Positions 35,666 through 46,575 of a DNA stretch of 64,000 bases are shown one piece after another. Source of the stretch: an uncultured Alphaproteobacteria bacterium (GTDB taxonomy: Bacteria; Pseudomonadota; Alphaproteobacteria; HIMB59; GCA-002718135); the NCBI GenBank assembly GCA_902616075.1, contig CACMRK010000002.1, positions 1-64,000 on the forward strand. Reading direction: 5' to 3'. Below the pieces are notes generated by a model. That model worked only from the letters and a program-made list of their open reading frames with translations. It was not told the origin of the DNA and did no database searches. Within the stretch, counting starts at the first letter, position 1, and the number at the start of each line of letters is the position of its first letter. A program made the position numbers and the translations under genes.

Positions 35666-36688
35666 TTATTTATTAAAAGGATCTTCATATTTTTTTGCAA
35701 GTTCATCTATATTTTCAGGTGGCCAGTCAGGAACTGACATACCTAGATTTAATTCCATTTGCTGAAGAACTTCTTTGATTTCATTTAAAGATTTTCTTCC
35801 AAAATTTGGCGTTCTTAACATTTCAGATTCAGATTTCTGAACCAAATCTCCTATATAAATTATATTATCATTTTTAAGACAATTTGCAGATCTTACAGAT
35901 AATTCTAATTCTTCAACTTTTTTCAATAAATTAGAATTAAATGTCAAACTTTCAACTTGAGATTGATCAGGTAAAACCTCGGGTTCATCAAAATTAATAA
36001 ATGGTTGAAGTTGATCTTGTAAAATTCTTGCTGCCAAAGCAATTGCATCGTCTGGTGTAATTGCACCATTTGTTTCAACTTCAAAAATAAGTTTATCAAA
36101 ATCTGTTACCTGTCCTACCCTACTATTTTCAATTTTATATGATGCTTTTATAACCGGACTAAACATTGCATCTAATTTAATTTCACCAATTACTTTGTTT
36201 TCATCTTCAGCAATTTCAGCTGAGACATAACCTTTTCCCGTCTCAACATTAGCTTCGATTTCAACATCTGCATTCGAGTCTAATGTCATTATTAATTGAT
36301 CTGGATTCATAATCTCAGTTTCAGAGTCAGTTTCAAAATTACCTGCTCTCAATTCTCCTGAACCTGAAGATTTTAAATACATTTTTTTTAAACCTGGTGA
36401 ATGTACTTTAACTGCTATAGATTTTAGATTTAGAAGTATATCTGTTAGATCTTCTTTAACCCCTGGAATTGTAGAAAATTCATGAACAACACCTTTGATT
36501 TTAACAGATGTTATTGCGGCTCCTTGTAAAGAAGAAAGTAAAATCCTTCTTATAGAATTGCCTAATGTTAAACCAAACCCACGCTCCAAAGGTTCAGCTG
36601 TAAGTTTTCCAATTCTACCACTACTTTCCTCAACATTAACTTCCATCTTAGTTGGTTTAATTAATTCACTCCAGTTTTTTTGTAACAC
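35666..36688 (-). CDS. rpoA: DNA-directed RNA polymerase subunit alpha
   Basis: A 340-residue alpha subunit. The N-terminal dimerisation and assembly domain has [19 protein letters not shown] near residue 33 and [14 protein letters not shown]. After a linker near residue 240, the C-terminal DNA/activator-binding domain carries [13 protein letters not shown] and [12 protein letters not shown]. Complete, with no unusual features. Lies between rpsK and rplQ. Confidence 0.98.
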   Translation of the reverse strand: MLQKNWSELIKPTKMEVNVEESSGRIGKLTAEPLERGFGLTLGNSIRRILLSSLQGAAITSVKIKGVVHEFSTIPGVKEDLTDILLNLKSIAVKVHSPGLKKMYLKSSGSGELRAGNFETDSETEIMNPDQLIMTLDSNADVEIEANVETGKGYVSAEIAEDENKVIGEIKLDAMFSPVIKASYKIENSRVGQVTDFDKLIFEVETNGAITPDDAIALAARILQDQLQPFINFDEPEVLPDQSQVESLTFNSNLLKKVEELELSVRSANCLKNDNIIYIGDLVQKSESEMLRTPNFGRKSLNEIKEVLQQMELNLGMSVPDWPPENIDELAKKYEDPFNK

Positions 36689-36705
36689 TTAAATGCTCCT
36701 TTTTT

Positions 36706-37086
36706 TTAAACTCTTCTTCTTTTTCTTGGTCTACAACCATTATGAGGGATTGGTGTTACATCTTTTATTGAAGTAATTACATATCCAATAGATTGTAGTG
36801 ATCTTAATGCAGACTCTCTTCCAGAACCAGGGCCAGATACCTCAACTTTAAGATTTTTTAATCCAAATTCCTTTGCTTTATTTCCGACATCCTCAGCTGC
36901 AATTTGTGCAGCATATGGTGTTGATTTTCTTGAACCCTTGAAACCTTTATGCCCCGATGAAGACCAGGCTAAGGCATTACCTTTTTCATCAGTTATAGTA
37001 ATTATTGTATTATTAAATGATGAAACTATATGAGCTACACCTGATGAAAGCTTCTTTTTAATTTTAGATTTTTTCTTATCAACCAT
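36706..37086 (-). CDS. rpsK: 30S ribosomal protein S11
   Basis: A 126-residue S11. It has [18 protein letters not shown], the [15 protein letters not shown] core and the basic C-terminus [14 protein letters not shown]. It follows rpsM by 1 bp. Confidence 0.98.
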   Translation of the reverse strand: MVDKKKSKIKKKLSSGVAHIVSSFNNTIITITDEKGNALAWSSSGHKGFKGSRKSTPYAAQIAAEDVGNKAKEFGLKNLKVEVSGPGSGRESALRSLQSIGYVITSIKDVTPIPHNGCRPRKRRRV

Positions 37087-37087
37087 T

Positions 37088-37468
37088 TTAGCCCTTTGTC
37101 ACTTTTTTCTTACCAGCTATTGCAACTGCTTTACCTTTTCTTGTTCTAGCGTTAGTATGTGTTCTTTGACCTCTTACAGGTAATTTTTTTCTGTGTCTGA
37201 GACCTCTATAACAGCCTAGATCATTTAATCTTTTTATATCTAATGAGACCTTTCTTCTAAGATCACCTTCAACAGAGTAATCTTTATCAATTAAATCTCT
37301 GATTTTATTAATTTCATCTTCATTTAGTTCATTAACACGTTTTGTTATGTCAATAGAAGCATCTTTACATATATCGAGTGCTATTTTATTTCCTATCCCA
37401 TATATATAAGTAAGTGCAATGTTTACTTTTTTGTTTGTAGGTATGTTTACACCTGAAATTCTAGCCAT
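37088..37468 (-). CDS. rpsM: 30S ribosomal protein S13
   Basis: A 126-residue S13 with [10 protein letters not shown] at the N-terminus, [26 protein letters not shown] near the end and a lysine tail. A frame extension of four codons to 37480 is ignored in favour of the family start ATG 37468. rpmJ is not between secY and rpsM, as is usual in alphaproteobacteria. Confidence 0.98.
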   Translation of the reverse strand: MARISGVNIPTNKKVNIALTYIYGIGNKIALDICKDASIDITKRVNELNEDEINKIRDLIDKDYSVEGDLRRKVSLDIKRLNDLGCYRGLRHRKKLPVRGQRTHTNARTRKGKAVAIAGKKKVTKG

Positions 37469-37497
37469 ATAAGAGTCCAAAAAAAATGAATGAGGGT

Positions 37498-37526
37498 CAA
37501 TACATGATATTTACATAATTAGTCAA
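37498..37526 (-). promoter_or_regulatory. Possible promoter upstream of rpsM
   Basis: In the 86-bp gap between adk and rpsM the minus strand reads TTGACT (37521-37526), then 18 bp, then TATTGA (37498-37503), about 30 bp before rpsM. The -35 matches the consensus well and the -10 is weak. It could give the alpha operon its own start. Confidence 0.25.
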
Positions 37527-37554
37527 GAAAAGATGTAGAAAATTTGGCCGTTTT

Positions 37555-38127
37555 TCATGATATTTTAAGAATTTTCTTAATTTTTTCAGTTATTTCATTA
37601 ATTTGTAAAGATCCATCTATTTCATAAAATATATTCGAATATTTATCTTTATAAAAGTTTGATACTTTCTGAGTGGAATTTAAATACTCATTATACCTAG
37701 TATTTATAACTTGAATATTATCATCTTCTCTTCCCTCTTCAGAAGATCTTTTGACTATTCTATTTTTTAAAGTATTAAAGTTTATTTGAATATCAAAAAT
37801 ATATCTAATTGAAATAGATGTATTTTTAAGAAAATTATCAAGAAAGTCCGATTGAACTAATGTCCTTGGATAGCCGTCTAAAATAAATCCATTATTTGCC
37901 TCATTTTTCAATCTTGATGCAACAATTGAATTTAATATATCATCTGATACTAAGTTACCTGAAGACATTATTTCTTTTAAATTATTTGCCAAATCGTCTT
38001 TATCTTTCAATTTTTTTCTTAGAATATCACCGGTTGAAAGATGTGATATATTTAAATATTCAGCAACTATTTTTGCCTGAGTACCTTTTCCTGCTCCGGG
38101 AGGACCAAAAAAAATTATATTATTCAA
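37555..38127 (-). CDS. adk: Adenylate kinase (short form)
   Basis: A 190-residue Adk with the P-loop FFGPPGAGKGTQA at residues 6-18, HLSTGDILR and GFILDGYPRT. The LID between about 122 and 160 is short and lacks the four-cysteine zinc site seen in long Gram-positive-type forms. Equilibrates AMP, ADP and ATP. It begins 1 bp after secY, the usual alphaproteobacterial order secY-adk-rpsM. Confidence 0.97.
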   Translation of the reverse strand: MNNIIFFGPPGAGKGTQAKIVAEYLNISHLSTGDILRKKLKDKDDLANNLKEIMSSGNLVSDDILNSIVASRLKNEANNGFILDGYPRTLVQSDFLDNFLKNTSISIRYIFDIQINFNTLKNRIVKRSSEEGREDDNIQVINTRYNEYLNSTQKVSNFYKDKYSNIFYEIDGSLQINEITEKIKKILKIS

Positions 38128-38128
38128 T

Positions 38129-39469
38129 CTATCTTCTACCTTTTAATTTTGTTTTTTTCAAAAGACCTTCATATTGATGTTGAAAAAGATGTGATTGAAC
38201 TTGTGTTATAAAATCGATCATCACAACTACTACAATTAGTAATGCTGTTCCACCTAAATAAAATGGAATTGATGTTCTAGATAAAAGAAATTCAGGTAAA
38301 AGAGCGACAAAGGTTAGATAAATAGTTCCAATTGTCGTTAATCTTATCAAGACAAACTCTATATATTTTGCAGTATTTGCTCCTGGTCTTATACCAGGAA
38401 TGAAACCTCCATATTTTCTCAAATTCTCAGCTTGCTCATCTGGACTAAAAACAATTGAGGTATAAAAGAAACCAAAGAAAATTATCATTGCTGCATATAA
38501 AGATAAATAAAGTGGTTGCCCTCTGCCTAGATAACTAGATATTAATATAAATATATCACTTGATGAACCTGCCCCAAAACCTGACATGGTATTTGGCAAT
38601 AGTAATATAGAGGAAGCAAAAATAACTGGAATTACTCCAGCTGTATTTATTTTAAGAGGCAGATGAGAACTCTGGCCACCATAAATTTTGTTGCCAACTT
38701 GCCTCTTTGGATATTGAACAGGTATTCTTCTTTGTGCTTTTTCAACAAAAACTATAAAAATAATTAGTACCAATATTAAAATTAGAATACCTAATATAAA
38801 AGCTATACTTAACTCACCAGTTCTACCAAGTTGTAAAGTACTAACGAATGCACTCGGTAAATTTGCAATTATACCTGCAGTAATTATTAGAGAAATACCA
38901 TTTCCTACTCCTCTTGAAGATATTTGTTCACCCAACCACATTAAGAAAATTGTACCACCAACAAGTGTAATTACAGTTGTTAGTCTAAAAAACAAACCTG
39001 GCTCAAAAACAATATTTCCATATGTTGTCTGCATTGACTCAAGTCCAATTGAAACACCGTAACCTTGAACAGCTGCTATAATTACTGTAACATATCTAGT
39101 GTACTGTAGCAGGTGCCTTCTGCCTTTAGAGCCTTGTTCTTTAAGAGATTTTAAATAAGGAATGGCAGATTGCATCAATGTCATAATTATAGATGATGAA
39201 ATATAAGGCATGACACCCAAAGCAAAAATACCCATTCTACCAAGGGCCCCTCCCGAAAAAGTATCAAAAATACCTAAAATTCCAGAAGATTGTTGTTCAA
39301 AGAATTGTTGGAGAGCTAATGGATTTATACCTGGAATTGGTAAGAATGTTCCTAGACGAAAAACTATTAGCGCTCCTAACGTAAATAAAAGTCTTTGTCT
39401 CAACTCAGTAGCTTTACCTAATGCACCAAAATTTAAATTATTTGCTAATCTGTCTGCAGCTGTAGCCAT
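38129..39469 (-). CDS. secY: Preprotein translocase subunit SecY
   Basis: A 446-residue translocon channel with ten membrane helices. Recognisable: LRQRLLFTLGALIVFRLGTFLPIPGI at TM1, the plug/TM2 region with FALGVMPYISSSIIMTLM, ERQ-like QRRIPVQYPKR in cytosolic loop 4, and GGFIPGIRPG with the C5-loop arginine. A second subunit, secE, lies at 62313. Starts one base before the end of rplO. Confidence 0.97.
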   Translation of the reverse strand: MATAADRLANNLNFGALGKATELRQRLLFTLGALIVFRLGTFLPIPGINPLALQQFFEQQSSGILGIFDTFSGGALGRMGIFALGVMPYISSSIIMTLMQSAIPYLKSLKEQGSKGRRHLLQYTRYVTVIIAAVQGYGVSIGLESMQTTYGNIVFEPGLFFRLTTVITLVGGTIFLMWLGEQISSRGVGNGISLIITAGIIANLPSAFVSTLQLGRTGELSIAFILGILILILVLIIFIVFVEKAQRRIPVQYPKRQVGNKIYGGQSSHLPLKINTAGVIPVIFASSILLLPNTMSGFGAGSSSDIFILISSYLGRGQPLYLSLYAAMIIFFGFFYTSIVFSPDEQAENLRKYGGFIPGIRPGANTAKYIEFVLIRLTTIGTIYLTFVALLPEFLLSRTSIPFYLGGTALLIVVVVMIDFITQVQSHLFQHQYEGLLKKTKLKGRR

Positions 39470-39928
39470 CTATTTCTTTATTAAATTTATTTTCCCACCC
39501 TTTTTTTCTAATTCTTCAATTGCATTTTTAGAAGCATAAGAAATTTCAAGTGATGCAGAATTTTCTAATTTTCCAACATTAAGAAGTTTTAACTTGCCTT
39601 TAGATCTATTAAATATTTTTTTATTAAATAGATCTGACTCAATTATTTTATGTGGATCAAGATTATATTTTTTGATTAAATTATTAATAGTATTAAAATT
39701 TATATTTTGTATTTTTTCTCTAAAGGGATTTTTAAATCCTCTTTTTGGTAATCTTCTGTACAATGGCATTTGACCGCCTTCAAACCCGTTGATAGATACT
39801 CCAGATCTAGATTTTTGACCTTTCACCCCTCTACCAGATGTTTTACCTAGTCCTGAACCAGAACCCCTACCTCTTCTTTTTCTTTTTTTGCTTGAGATTA
39901 AATTAGATTTTAATTGATTAATTTTCAT
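39470..39928 (-). CDS. rplO: 50S ribosomal protein L15
   Basis: A 152-residue L15. The Gly/Arg/Lys-rich N-terminus [21 protein letters not shown] and the [18 protein letters not shown] motif are typical. The frame opens 30 codons earlier inside rpsE; the family start is ATG 39928 (MKINQLKSN), one base after the rpsE stop. There is thus no room for rpmD (L30), which normally sits between these genes. Confidence 0.97.
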   Translation of the reverse strand: MKINQLKSNLISSKKRKRRGRGSGSGLGKTSGRGVKGQKSRSGVSINGFEGGQMPLYRRLPKRGFKNPFREKIQNINFNTINNLIKKYNLDPHKIIESDLFNKKIFNRSKGKLKLLNVGKLENSASLEISYASKNAIEELEKKGGKINLIKK

Positions 39929-39929
39929 A

Positions 39930-40439
39930 TTAATTATTCTTAATATTGTTAATTTCATTAATTTTTTTTGATCTTTTTGATGCGACAGATTTAGGTGACT
40001 CTGACATTTTAAAAGCATTAAGAGTTGCTTTTAACATATTATGTGGATTTGAAGTACCAGTTGATTTAGCAACTACATCCTTTATTCCAAGAGACTCAAA
40101 TAACGCTCTCATTGGTCCACCTGCAATTATTCCTGTTCCAGGTGCAGCTGCTCTTAATATAACTTTTCCAGCACCAAATCTACCAATTATGTCGTGATGT
40201 ATTGTTCGATTTTCTTTAAGGTGTACTCTAACCATTTTACTTTTAGCATTCTCAGTTGCTTTTCTTACGGCTTCTGGAACTTCTTTAGCTTTACCTGTTC
40301 CTATTCCTACTTTTCCTTTGGTGTCACCAACAATCATAATTGCAGCAAAACCAAATCTTCTTCCACCTTTTACTACTTTTGCAACTCTATTAATTGTGAC
40401 TAAATGTTCACTAAATTCATTTTTGTCATTTTCAAACAT
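39930..40439 (-). CDS. rpsE: 30S ribosomal protein S5
   Basis: A 169-residue S5. [22 protein letters not shown] (dsRNA-binding-like fold) and [19 protein letters not shown] are visible. The start is ATG 40439, with AGAGG 5 nt upstream, rather than GTG 40445. It contributes to decoding fidelity. Confidence 0.97.
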   Translation of the reverse strand: MFENDKNEFSEHLVTINRVAKVVKGGRRFGFAAIMIVGDTKGKVGIGTGKAKEVPEAVRKATENAKSKMVRVHLKENRTIHHDIIGRFGAGKVILRAAAPGTGIIAGGPMRALFESLGIKDVVAKSTGTSNPHNMLKATLNAFKMSESPKSVASKRSKKINEINNIKNN

Positions 40440-40447
40440 ATTCACCT

Positions 40448-40780
40448 CTAGAAATTAAGCCCTTCTACTCTTGCAGCCTCGGCAAGTATTTTAATTAAAC
40501 CATGATATTTATATTTACCTCTATCAAATGCAACTTCTTTAATTCCCTTAGAAATTATTCTTTTTGCAATATTTTTTCCAATAAGTTCTGCAGCTTCTTT
40601 TTTATTTAAGTTTTTATCTTTTATAGATTTTTCAATAGATGAGGAGCTTGCCAAAGTTATGCCTTTAGAGTCATCTATCAGTTGGGCATAAATATGATTA
40701 TTAGATCTAAATACAGTTAGTCTATTTCTACTTGAAACTTTTTTTGTTTTGTACCTTACTCTTTGTTGTCTATTCTTCAT
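40448..40780 (-). CDS. rplR: 50S ribosomal protein L18
   Basis: A 110-residue L18, the 5S rRNA-binding protein. It has [18 protein letters not shown] and the C-terminal [22 protein letters not shown]. Slightly short N-terminus but otherwise complete. Confidence 0.97.
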   Translation of the reverse strand: MKNRQQRVRYKTKKVSSRNRLTVFRSNNHIYAQLIDDSKGITLASSSSIEKSIKDKNLNKKEAAELIGKNIAKRIISKGIKEVAFDRGKYKYHGLIKILAEAARVEGLNF

Positions 40781-40783
40781 AAA

Positions 40784-41314
40784 TTATTTCTTTTTACCTT
40801 CTTTTCTAAAAATAAATTCATCCGAATATTTTATTCCTTTACCTTTAAAAGGCTCAGGTTTTCTAAATGATCTTATTTTTGCAGCAGCTGCCCCTAATTT
40901 CTCTTTATTTACACTTGTAAGTTTTATTAAGTTTTGTTTAGGACATTCAATTTTAACATCCTTAGGAATGTCAAAATTAATATCATGACTAAAACCGAGT
41001 TCTAACTTTAGTTTAGAACCTGAAATGCTTGCTCTGTATCCTGTTCCATTGAGTTCTAAGGTTTTACTAAATCCATTTGTTACTCCATTTATTGTGTTTG
41101 CTATAATTGCTCGCGTAGTGCCCCAATTAGGATCATTATTACTTTCATTAATTGGAGAAACTGTAACTTCTTCCTCACTTATATTAACTTTGTAATTAGA
41201 GTTTACAGATATTTGCATCTGACCTAACTTTCCTTTTGCAGAAAAAATACCCTCTTTATAAGCGCATTCTACTTCTTTTGATATTTTAATAGGGTTTTTT
41301 GCTATTCTTGACAT
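40784..41314 (-). CDS. rplF: 50S ribosomal protein L6
   Basis: A 176-residue L6 with two alpha/beta repeats. It starts MSRIAKNPI, has NTINGVTNGFSKTLELNGTGYRA at the repeat junction and ends with the KPEPFKGKGIKYSDEFIFRKEGKK motif. It overlaps rpsH by 1 bp. Confidence 0.97.
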   Translation of the reverse strand: MSRIAKNPIKISKEVECAYKEGIFSAKGKLGQMQISVNSNYKVNISEEEVTVSPINESNNDPNWGTTRAIIANTINGVTNGFSKTLELNGTGYRASISGSKLKLELGFSHDINFDIPKDVKIECPKQNLIKLTSVNKEKLGAAAAKIRSFRKPEPFKGKGIKYSDEFIFRKEGKKK

Positions 41315-41712
41315 TAAAATACCTCACACAAAATTTCACCACCAACATTATTTTTTTTTGCTTGATGATCTGACATCACTCCTTTTGGAGTTGAAAGTAT
41401 TGATATTCCTAAGCCACCATATGGTTTACTTAGTTCATTAATTTTTGAATATTTTCTAATTCCTGGTTTTGATATCCTTTTTATTTTTTTAATAACAGGA
41501 CTACCGTTATAATATTTCAAATCTATTTTAATACTATCAACACCTTTTCTTTCTTCAACATTTGTGAAATCTCTAATATAGCCTTCATCTTTTAATACGC
41601 TTAATACATTTATGTTTAATTTAGATTTAAGACATAGAGTTGACACTTTATTAGCTTGATGAGCATTTTTTATTCTTGCAAGCATATCTGAAAGTGAGTC
41701 ATTAAAAGACAT
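41314..41712 (-). CDS. rpsH: 30S ribosomal protein S8
   Basis: A 132-residue S8. It begins MSFNDSLSDMLARIKNAHQA and closes with YGGLGISILSTPKGVMSDHQAK and GGEILCEVF. In many bacteria S8 represses the spc operon; I did not find its RNA mimic here. Confidence 0.97.
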   Translation of the reverse strand: MSFNDSLSDMLARIKNAHQANKVSTLCLKSKLNINVLSVLKDEGYIRDFTNVEERKGVDSIKIDLKYYNGSPVIKKIKRISKPGIRKYSKINELSKPYGGLGISILSTPKGVMSDHQAKKNNVGGEILCEVF

Positions 41713-41721
41713 AATATCCTC

Positions 41722-42027
41722 CTACCAACTTGACTTAACAACACCTGGTAAATCACCAGACATTGAAAGCTCTCTAAGTTTAATTCTAGACAAACCAAAT
41801 TTTCTATAATTTCCTCTAGGTCTGCCAGTAATTTCACATCTATTTCTGTGTCTAATTGCTGATCCATTTCTTGGAAGATCATTAAGTTTGTTTTGAAAAG
41901 AAATTCTTTCTTCTAAAGAAAGTGATTTATCTTTTATTTTTGATTTTAAAATCTCTCTTTTAGATTTGAATTTACTTATCATTTTTTTTCTAAATAAATT
42001 TTTTTGTATAGAACTAAGTTTTGCCAT
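41722..42027 (-). CDS. rpsN: 30S ribosomal protein S14 (zinc-independent form)
   Basis: A 101-residue S14. The start is the family ATG 42027 ([10 protein letters not shown]), not the longer frame that runs into rplE. It has the [23 protein letters not shown] core and lacks the CxxC pairs of the zinc form. Confidence 0.97.
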   Translation of the reverse strand: MAKLSSIQKNLFRKKMISKFKSKREILKSKIKDKSLSLEERISFQNKLNDLPRNGSAIRHRNRCEITGRPRGNYRKFGLSRIKLRELSMSGDLPGVVKSSW

Positions 42028-42034
42028 TTTACCC

Positions 42035-42586
42035 CTAATTAATTTGATTATTTTTAAAAGGCATATTAAAACTTTTAAGTAATTCAAGTGCCTCATTGTT
42101 ATTTGTTGCTGAAGTACAAATAGTAATATCGATACCCCTTGTTTTTTCAACTTTATCAAAATTGATTTCTGGAAAAATTACATGTTCTTTAATACCCATA
42201 GAGAAATTACCTTTACCATCAAAACTTTTAGAATTTAAACCTCTAAAATCTCTAATTCTTGGAATTGCAATATTAACTAGTCTATCAAGAAACTCATACA
42301 TCATTTTATTTCTTAGGGTTACTTTTGCGCCTAAGGGCATGCCCTCTCTTATTTTAAATCCTGAAATAGCTTTTTTTGATTTAGTTTTGATTGCTTTTTG
42401 ACCAGCTATAAGACTTAAATCTTCAATGGCCTTATCAATCAGTTTTGAGTCATCTTTGCCTTCACCTATTCCCATATTTAATATTATTTTGAGCAGTTTA
42501 GGAACCTCGAATATATTTTGCAAACCAAGTTTTGTTTTTAAATCTTGTTTTATTTCATTGTTATATTGTTCTAAGAGTCTACTCAT
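42035..42586 (-). CDS. rplE: 50S ribosomal protein L5
   Basis: A 183-residue L5, which binds 5S rRNA in the central protuberance. Motifs: [57 protein letters not shown] and [11 protein letters not shown]. Confidence 0.97.
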   Translation of the reverse strand: MSRLLEQYNNEIKQDLKTKLGLQNIFEVPKLLKIILNMGIGEGKDDSKLIDKAIEDLSLIAGQKAIKTKSKKAISGFKIREGMPLGAKVTLRNKMMYEFLDRLVNIAIPRIRDFRGLNSKSFDGKGNFSMGIKEHVIFPEINFDKVEKTRGIDITICTSATNNNEALELLKSFNMPFKNNQIN

Positions 42587-42901
42587 TTAAATTTCCTTAC
42601 CAGTTGATCTATTTATTCTTACTTTTTTATTATTATTAAATTTAAATCCAATTTTAATTCCTTTTTTTGACTGAGGGTCATAAAAAGAAAGATTAGAAAT
42701 ATGCAAAGGCATTTCTTTTTCAATAATTCCCCCAGGCTGGTTGTTGTCTGGTTTTTGATTTTTTTTAACTTTATTGATTTCAGAAACTATAGCTTTCATT
42801 TCCTTAGGAAGCATTTTAATTATTTTTCCAGTTTTACCCTTATCTTTACCGGCTAATACAATCACTTCATCACCTTTTTTAAGTTTGAATTTTTTATTCA
42901 T
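42587..42901 (-). CDS. rplX: 50S ribosomal protein L24
   Basis: A 104-residue L24 with KOW motif KKGDEVIVLAGKDKGKTGKI near the N-terminus and PGGIIEKEMPLHISN following. It shares bases with the ends of rplN and rplE (1-bp overlap and 0-bp gap). Confidence 0.97.
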   Translation of the reverse strand: MNKKFKLKKGDEVIVLAGKDKGKTGKIIKMLPKEMKAIVSEINKVKKNQKPDNNQPGGIIEKEMPLHISNLSFYDPQSKKGIKIGFKFNNNKKVRINRSTGKEI

Positions 42902-43269
42902 TAAATTACCTCCGGAGCAAGGCTAATAATTTTCATAAACTTTTTACTTCTTAATTCTCTTGTAACAGGTCCAAAAATTCTTGTAGCTATTGGTTCTTCT
43001 TGTTTATCTAATAAGACAGCTGCGTTTTTATCAAATCTAATTGCAGTACCATCACTTCTTTTAAAATCTTTAGAAGTTCTAACGATAACAGCTTTGTAAA
43101 CATCACCTTTTTTTACTTTAGCTCTTGGAATGGCATCTTTTATTGAAACAACAATAATATCTCCTATCGAGGCAGATCTTCTTTTTGATCCACCTAAGAC
43201 TTTAATACATTGAATTTTCCTAGCTCCAGAATTGTCAGCTACAAAAAGATTTGATTGCATTTGTATCAT
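42901..43269 (-). CDS. rplN: 50S ribosomal protein L14
   Basis: A 122-residue L14 that begins [31 protein letters not shown], a near-invariant family start, which fixes ATG 43269 over the internal ATG 43260. It overlaps rpsQ by 4 bp. Confidence 0.98.
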   Translation of the reverse strand: MIQMQSNLFVADNSGARKIQCIKVLGGSKRRSASIGDIIVVSIKDAIPRAKVKKGDVYKAVIVRTSKDFKRSDGTAIRFDKNAAVLLDKQEEPIATRIFGPVTRELRSKKFMKIISLAPEVI

Positions 43270-43511
43270 GTGTTTTTACCTGTATTTGAAATTACTTTCC
43301 ATTTTTTTAATTTAGAAATTGGTTTTGATTCTATAATTGAAACTGTATCACCAATCTGATATTCATTTTTTTCATCATGGGCGTGATATTTTTTTGTTTG
43401 TCTAATAATTTTTTTATAAAGTTTGTGTTTAATTCTTCTAGTAACGTCTACAGTAATAGTTTTATTTGAATTAGAAGATACTACTACACCTGATAAAATT
43501 CTTTTAGGCAT
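43266..43511 (-). CDS. rpsQ: 30S ribosomal protein S17
   Basis: An 81-residue S17 from ATG 43511 ([12 protein letters not shown]). It has [31 protein letters not shown] and [20 protein letters not shown]. Overlaps rpmC by 8 bp. Confidence 0.97.
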   Translation of the reverse strand: MPKRILSGVVVSSNSNKTITVDVTRRIKHKLYKKIIRQTKKYHAHDEKNEYQIGDTVSIIESKPISKLKKWKVISNTGKNT

Positions 43512-43698
43512 TTTTATCTCCACTATTTTTTGATAATTTTGTCTTTAATCTAGCTATTTCTTTTTTTGCATTTTTAATTTGAGAAGTTTTTTCAAGTTGT
43601 CCAGAGTACTTTTGAAAGTTTAAATTTAAAATATTTTTCTTTAAATTCAGAATTTCTTGCTGTATTTTATTGTTATCCATATTACTTTTTTTACTCAT
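43504..43698 (-). CDS. rpmC: 50S ribosomal protein L29
   Basis: A 64-residue L29, two-helix. The frame extends to 43725, but ATG 43698 shares a base with the rplP stop (TAATG) and gives a normal L29 length. [42 protein letters not shown] matches the family. Confidence 0.93.
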   Translation of the reverse strand: MSKKSNMDNNKIQQEILNLKKNILNLNFQKYSGQLEKTSQIKNAKKEIARLKTKLSKNSGDKNA

Positions 43699-44114
43699 TA
43701 TATATTTCTCTCTACAAATTTGCATTTTATTGGGAGTTTAGCTGCTGCTAAAGTCATTGCTTTTCTTGCATCATTAATATTAACGCCATCAACCTCAAAC
43801 ATAATTCTTCCAGGCTTAACTCTACAAGCCCAATATTCAATTGAACCCTTGCCTTTACCCATTCTAACTTCTGCTGGTTTTTTTGAAACAGGTACATCAG
43901 GAAAAATTCTAATCCACATTCTCCCAGCTCTCTTTAGATATCTGGTTATAGCTTTTCTTGCAGCTTCAATTTGTCTAGAAGTTACTCTTTCTGGCTCCAT
44001 AGCTTTAAGACCAAAACTACCATAGTTTAATGCATAATTACCTTTTGAATTTCCATGAATTCTACCTTTAAATTGTTTTCTATATTTAGTTTTTTTTGGA
44101 GATAACATGTTCAT
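43698..44114 (-). CDS. rplP: 50S ribosomal protein L16
   Basis: A 138-residue L16: [19 protein letters not shown] start, [25 protein letters not shown], and [17 protein letters not shown]. Two ATGs are possible, 44114 (preceded by GGGAG about 9 nt away and coupled to the rpsC stop) and 44108, the usual family start (MLSP). The protein differs by two residues. Confidence 0.97.
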   Translation of the reverse strand: MNMLSPKKTKYRKQFKGRIHGNSKGNYALNYGSFGLKAMEPERVTSRQIEAARKAITRYLKRAGRMWIRIFPDVPVSKKPAEVRMGKGKGSIEYWACRVKPGRIMFEVDGVNINDARKAMTLAAAKLPIKCKFVERNI

Positions 44115-44791
44115 TATCTAATACTCCCTTGATCTATTTGTTTTTTTTCACTTGCATATGGATCTTTTGAGAGTATTTCACCTTTATTTATCCAAACTTT
44201 AATTCCACAAATTCCGTAAGTTGTTTCAGCTTCAGCAGTGGAATAATCAATATCACCCCTTAAAGTATGTAAGGGCACACTACCTTCATGATATTTTTCA
44301 GTTCTGGCTATTTCGGCTCCACCTAGTCTTCCGCTACAAACTACTTTTACACCTTTTGCCCCTAATCTCATGGCGGATTGAACTGCTTTCTTCATTGCTC
44401 TTCTAAATGATATTCGTTTTTCAAGTTGTGATGCTATATTTTCTGCAACTAATTTAGCTTCAACCTCAGGTTTTCTTACCTCTTTAATATCTAAAAAAAC
44501 TTCAAGATTTGACATTTTGGACAAATCATTTTTTAAAGTTTCAATATCTGCACCTTTTTTTCCAATTATAATACCAGGCCTAGAACTAAAAATTGATAAT
44601 CTAAGTTTTTTTGCAGCTCTCTCAATATTGATTTTAGAAATACTTGCATTTTTTAATTTCTTTTCTACGTAGTTTTTAATTTTAAGATCTTGATGTAGTA
44701 GTTTTGTATATTCTCTTTTGGAAAACCATCGAGAAGACCAAGTCTTGTTAATACCAAGCCTAATACCGTAAGGATTTACTTTTTGTCCCAT
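44114..44791 (-). CDS. rpsC: 30S ribosomal protein S3
   Basis: A 225-residue S3. It has [13 protein letters not shown], the KH-type 2 motif [16 protein letters not shown] and the C-terminal domain [31 protein letters not shown]. Part of the mRNA entry helicase. Confidence 0.98.
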   Translation of the reverse strand: MGQKVNPYGIRLGINKTWSSRWFSKREYTKLLHQDLKIKNYVEKKLKNASISKINIERAAKKLRLSIFSSRPGIIIGKKGADIETLKNDLSKMSNLEVFLDIKEVRKPEVEAKLVAENIASQLEKRISFRRAMKKAVQSAMRLGAKGVKVVCSGRLGGAEIARTEKYHEGSVPLHTLRGDIDYSTAEAETTYGICGIKVWINKGEILSKDPYASEKKQIDQGSIR

Positions 44792-45159
44792 TATATTCTT
44801 TCCTTTTTGATTGCAGATCTTTCTTCAACAATTATAGTAACTTTACTGAATGGTTTAATTATTGAAGCCGCTCGGCCTTTAGCCCTTGGGCGCCATCTTT
44901 TCATTCTTAAACTTTTACCTACATAAGCTTCTTTAACAAATAACTTATCAATATCTAACTGCTTATTGTTTTCTGCATTTGCAATAGCTGCGTTTAAGAC
45001 TTTAAGAATTGTTTTAGATATCCTTTTAGAAGAAAATTGTAATTGATTAATTGCAGAACTTACTTGCATATTAACTATATTATTTACCACATAAGATAGT
45101 TTTACTGGACTAATTCTAACCATATTATCTCTAGCCATTGCAGTTAATTTTTGGTTCAT
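44791..45159 (-). CDS. rplV: 50S ribosomal protein L22
   Basis: A 122-residue L22 with [18 protein letters not shown] and the tunnel-lining hairpin [24 protein letters not shown]. Overlaps rpsS by 4 bp. Confidence 0.97.
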   Translation of the reverse strand: MNQKLTAMARDNMVRISPVKLSYVVNNIVNMQVSSAINQLQFSSKRISKTILKVLNAAIANAENNKQLDIDKLFVKEAYVGKSLRMKRWRPRAKGRAASIIKPFSKVTIIVEERSAIKKERI

Positions 45160-45437
45160 TTTTGTTCCGCCTTTTTATCTGCAGCAGTATGTCCTTTAAA
45201 TGTTCTTGTCGGTGAGAACTCTCCAAATTTATGTCCAACCATTTGTTCATTTACTGTAACAGGTACAAATTTCTGTCCGTTATAAACTCCAAAAGTTAAA
45301 CCAACAAACTGTGGGAGTATTGTTGATCTTCTTGACCAAGTCTTTAAAACTTCTTTTCTTCCCGATTGTGACAATCGTTCTGCTTTTTTTATTAATGTAA
45401 TATCTACAAATGGTCCTTTCCAAATCGATCTCGTCAT
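45156..45437 (-). CDS. rpsS: 30S ribosomal protein S19
   Basis: A 93-residue S19: [45 protein letters not shown] and [18 protein letters not shown], all strongly conserved. Confidence 0.98.
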   Translation of the reverse strand: MTRSIWKGPFVDITLIKKAERLSQSGRKEVLKTWSRRSTILPQFVGLTFGVYNGQKFVPVTVNEQMVGHKFGEFSPTRTFKGHTAADKKAEQK

Positions 45438-46258
45438 TATTTTTTCTTCCTCTTAATTATAAAAACATCAGTTTTTTTATTATTTCTTGTCTTTTTTCCC
45501 TTAGTTGAAACACCCCAAGGAGTAACTGGATTCCTACCACCAGAAGTTCTACCTTCACCTCCTCCATGAGGATGGTCTACTGGGTTCATAACGACACCTC
45601 TTACTTTAGGTCTAAAACCTAAGTATCTTTTTCTACCGGCCTTACCTAACTTAATATTTTTTTGATCGGAATTAGATACTTCACCAATTGTTGCTCTACA
45701 ATTTTTATTTATATGTCTTATTTCACCTGAAACTAACTTGATTTGAACGTAAGGTTGTTCTTTTGATACTATTTGAGCAGAAGAACCAGCAGATCTTATC
45801 AATTGTGCACCGGCACCTGGTTTAAGCTCAATGTTATGTATATTAGTGCCAACTGGAATATTATGAATAGGCAAGCAATTGCCATTCTTAATTGGTACAT
45901 TGTCACCAGAAATTATTTTTTCTCCAACTTTAATATTTTTTGGCGATATAATATAATTATGCTCACCATCATCATATTTAATTAGTGATATAAATGCAGA
46001 TCTATTTGGATCATATTCATTTCTGATAATTTCAGCATTAATATCTGTTTTTGATCTCTTAAAGTCTATTAGTCTATATTTTCTTTTTACACCGCCACCC
46101 ATCCTTCTGGAAGTTATTCTACCTTGGTTATTTCTGCCCCCAGTAGAAACAAGTTTCTTTGTTAATAATTTATGAGGTTTTTGGTTTGACAATTCTTTTT
46201 TTGAAACCAAAACAGTTCCTCTTAATCCTGGTGTAGTTGGTTTGAATTTAATTAACAT
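45437..46258 (-). CDS. rplB: 50S ribosomal protein L2
   Basis: A 273-residue L2, central to the peptidyl-transferase region. [29 protein letters not shown] near residue 40 and the C-terminal [22 protein letters not shown], including the family His, are intact. Confidence 0.98.
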   Translation of the reverse strand: MLIKFKPTTPGLRGTVLVSKKELSNQKPHKLLTKKLVSTGGRNNQGRITSRRMGGGVKRKYRLIDFKRSKTDINAEIIRNEYDPNRSAFISLIKYDDGEHNYIISPKNIKVGEKIISGDNVPIKNGNCLPIHNIPVGTNIHNIELKPGAGAQLIRSAGSSAQIVSKEQPYVQIKLVSGEIRHINKNCRATIGEVSNSDQKNIKLGKAGRKRYLGFRPKVRGVVMNPVDHPHGGGEGRTSGGRNPVTPWGVSTKGKKTRNNKKTDVFIIKRKKK

Positions 46259-46575
46259 TATTTAATCTCCAGAGATGAATCAATGGTATTTCCCTCGTCT
46301 AAAGTAACAATTGCTTTTTTTGTATCTTTTCTAAAACCATACTGGCCTTTAAAAGTTTTTCCTTTTCCTCTTAAAATAGATGTATTAACTTTGTTAACCT
46401 TAACTTTGAAAATTATTTCAATGGCACTTTTTATTTCAAATGAGTTACTGTTTTTAGATACCAAAAATGAATATTGATTAAATTGTTGAAGGTTAGTTGA
46501 TTTCTCAGTAGTTATAGGTTTTTTGATTATATTATAAGCTCTTTCTAGAGTGACATTCCTATTTTTAATTTTCAT
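46258..46575 (-). CDS. rplW: 50S ribosomal protein L23
   Basis: A 105-residue L23 with [29 protein letters not shown] and [20 protein letters not shown]. It docks SRP and trigger factor at the tunnel exit. 1-bp overlap with rplB; 4-bp with rplD. Confidence 0.97.
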   Translation of the reverse strand: MKIKNRNVTLERAYNIIKKPITTEKSTNLQQFNQYSFLVSKNSNSFEIKSAIEIIFKVKVNKVNTSILRGKGKTFKGQYGFRKDTKKAIVTLDEGNTIDSSLEIK

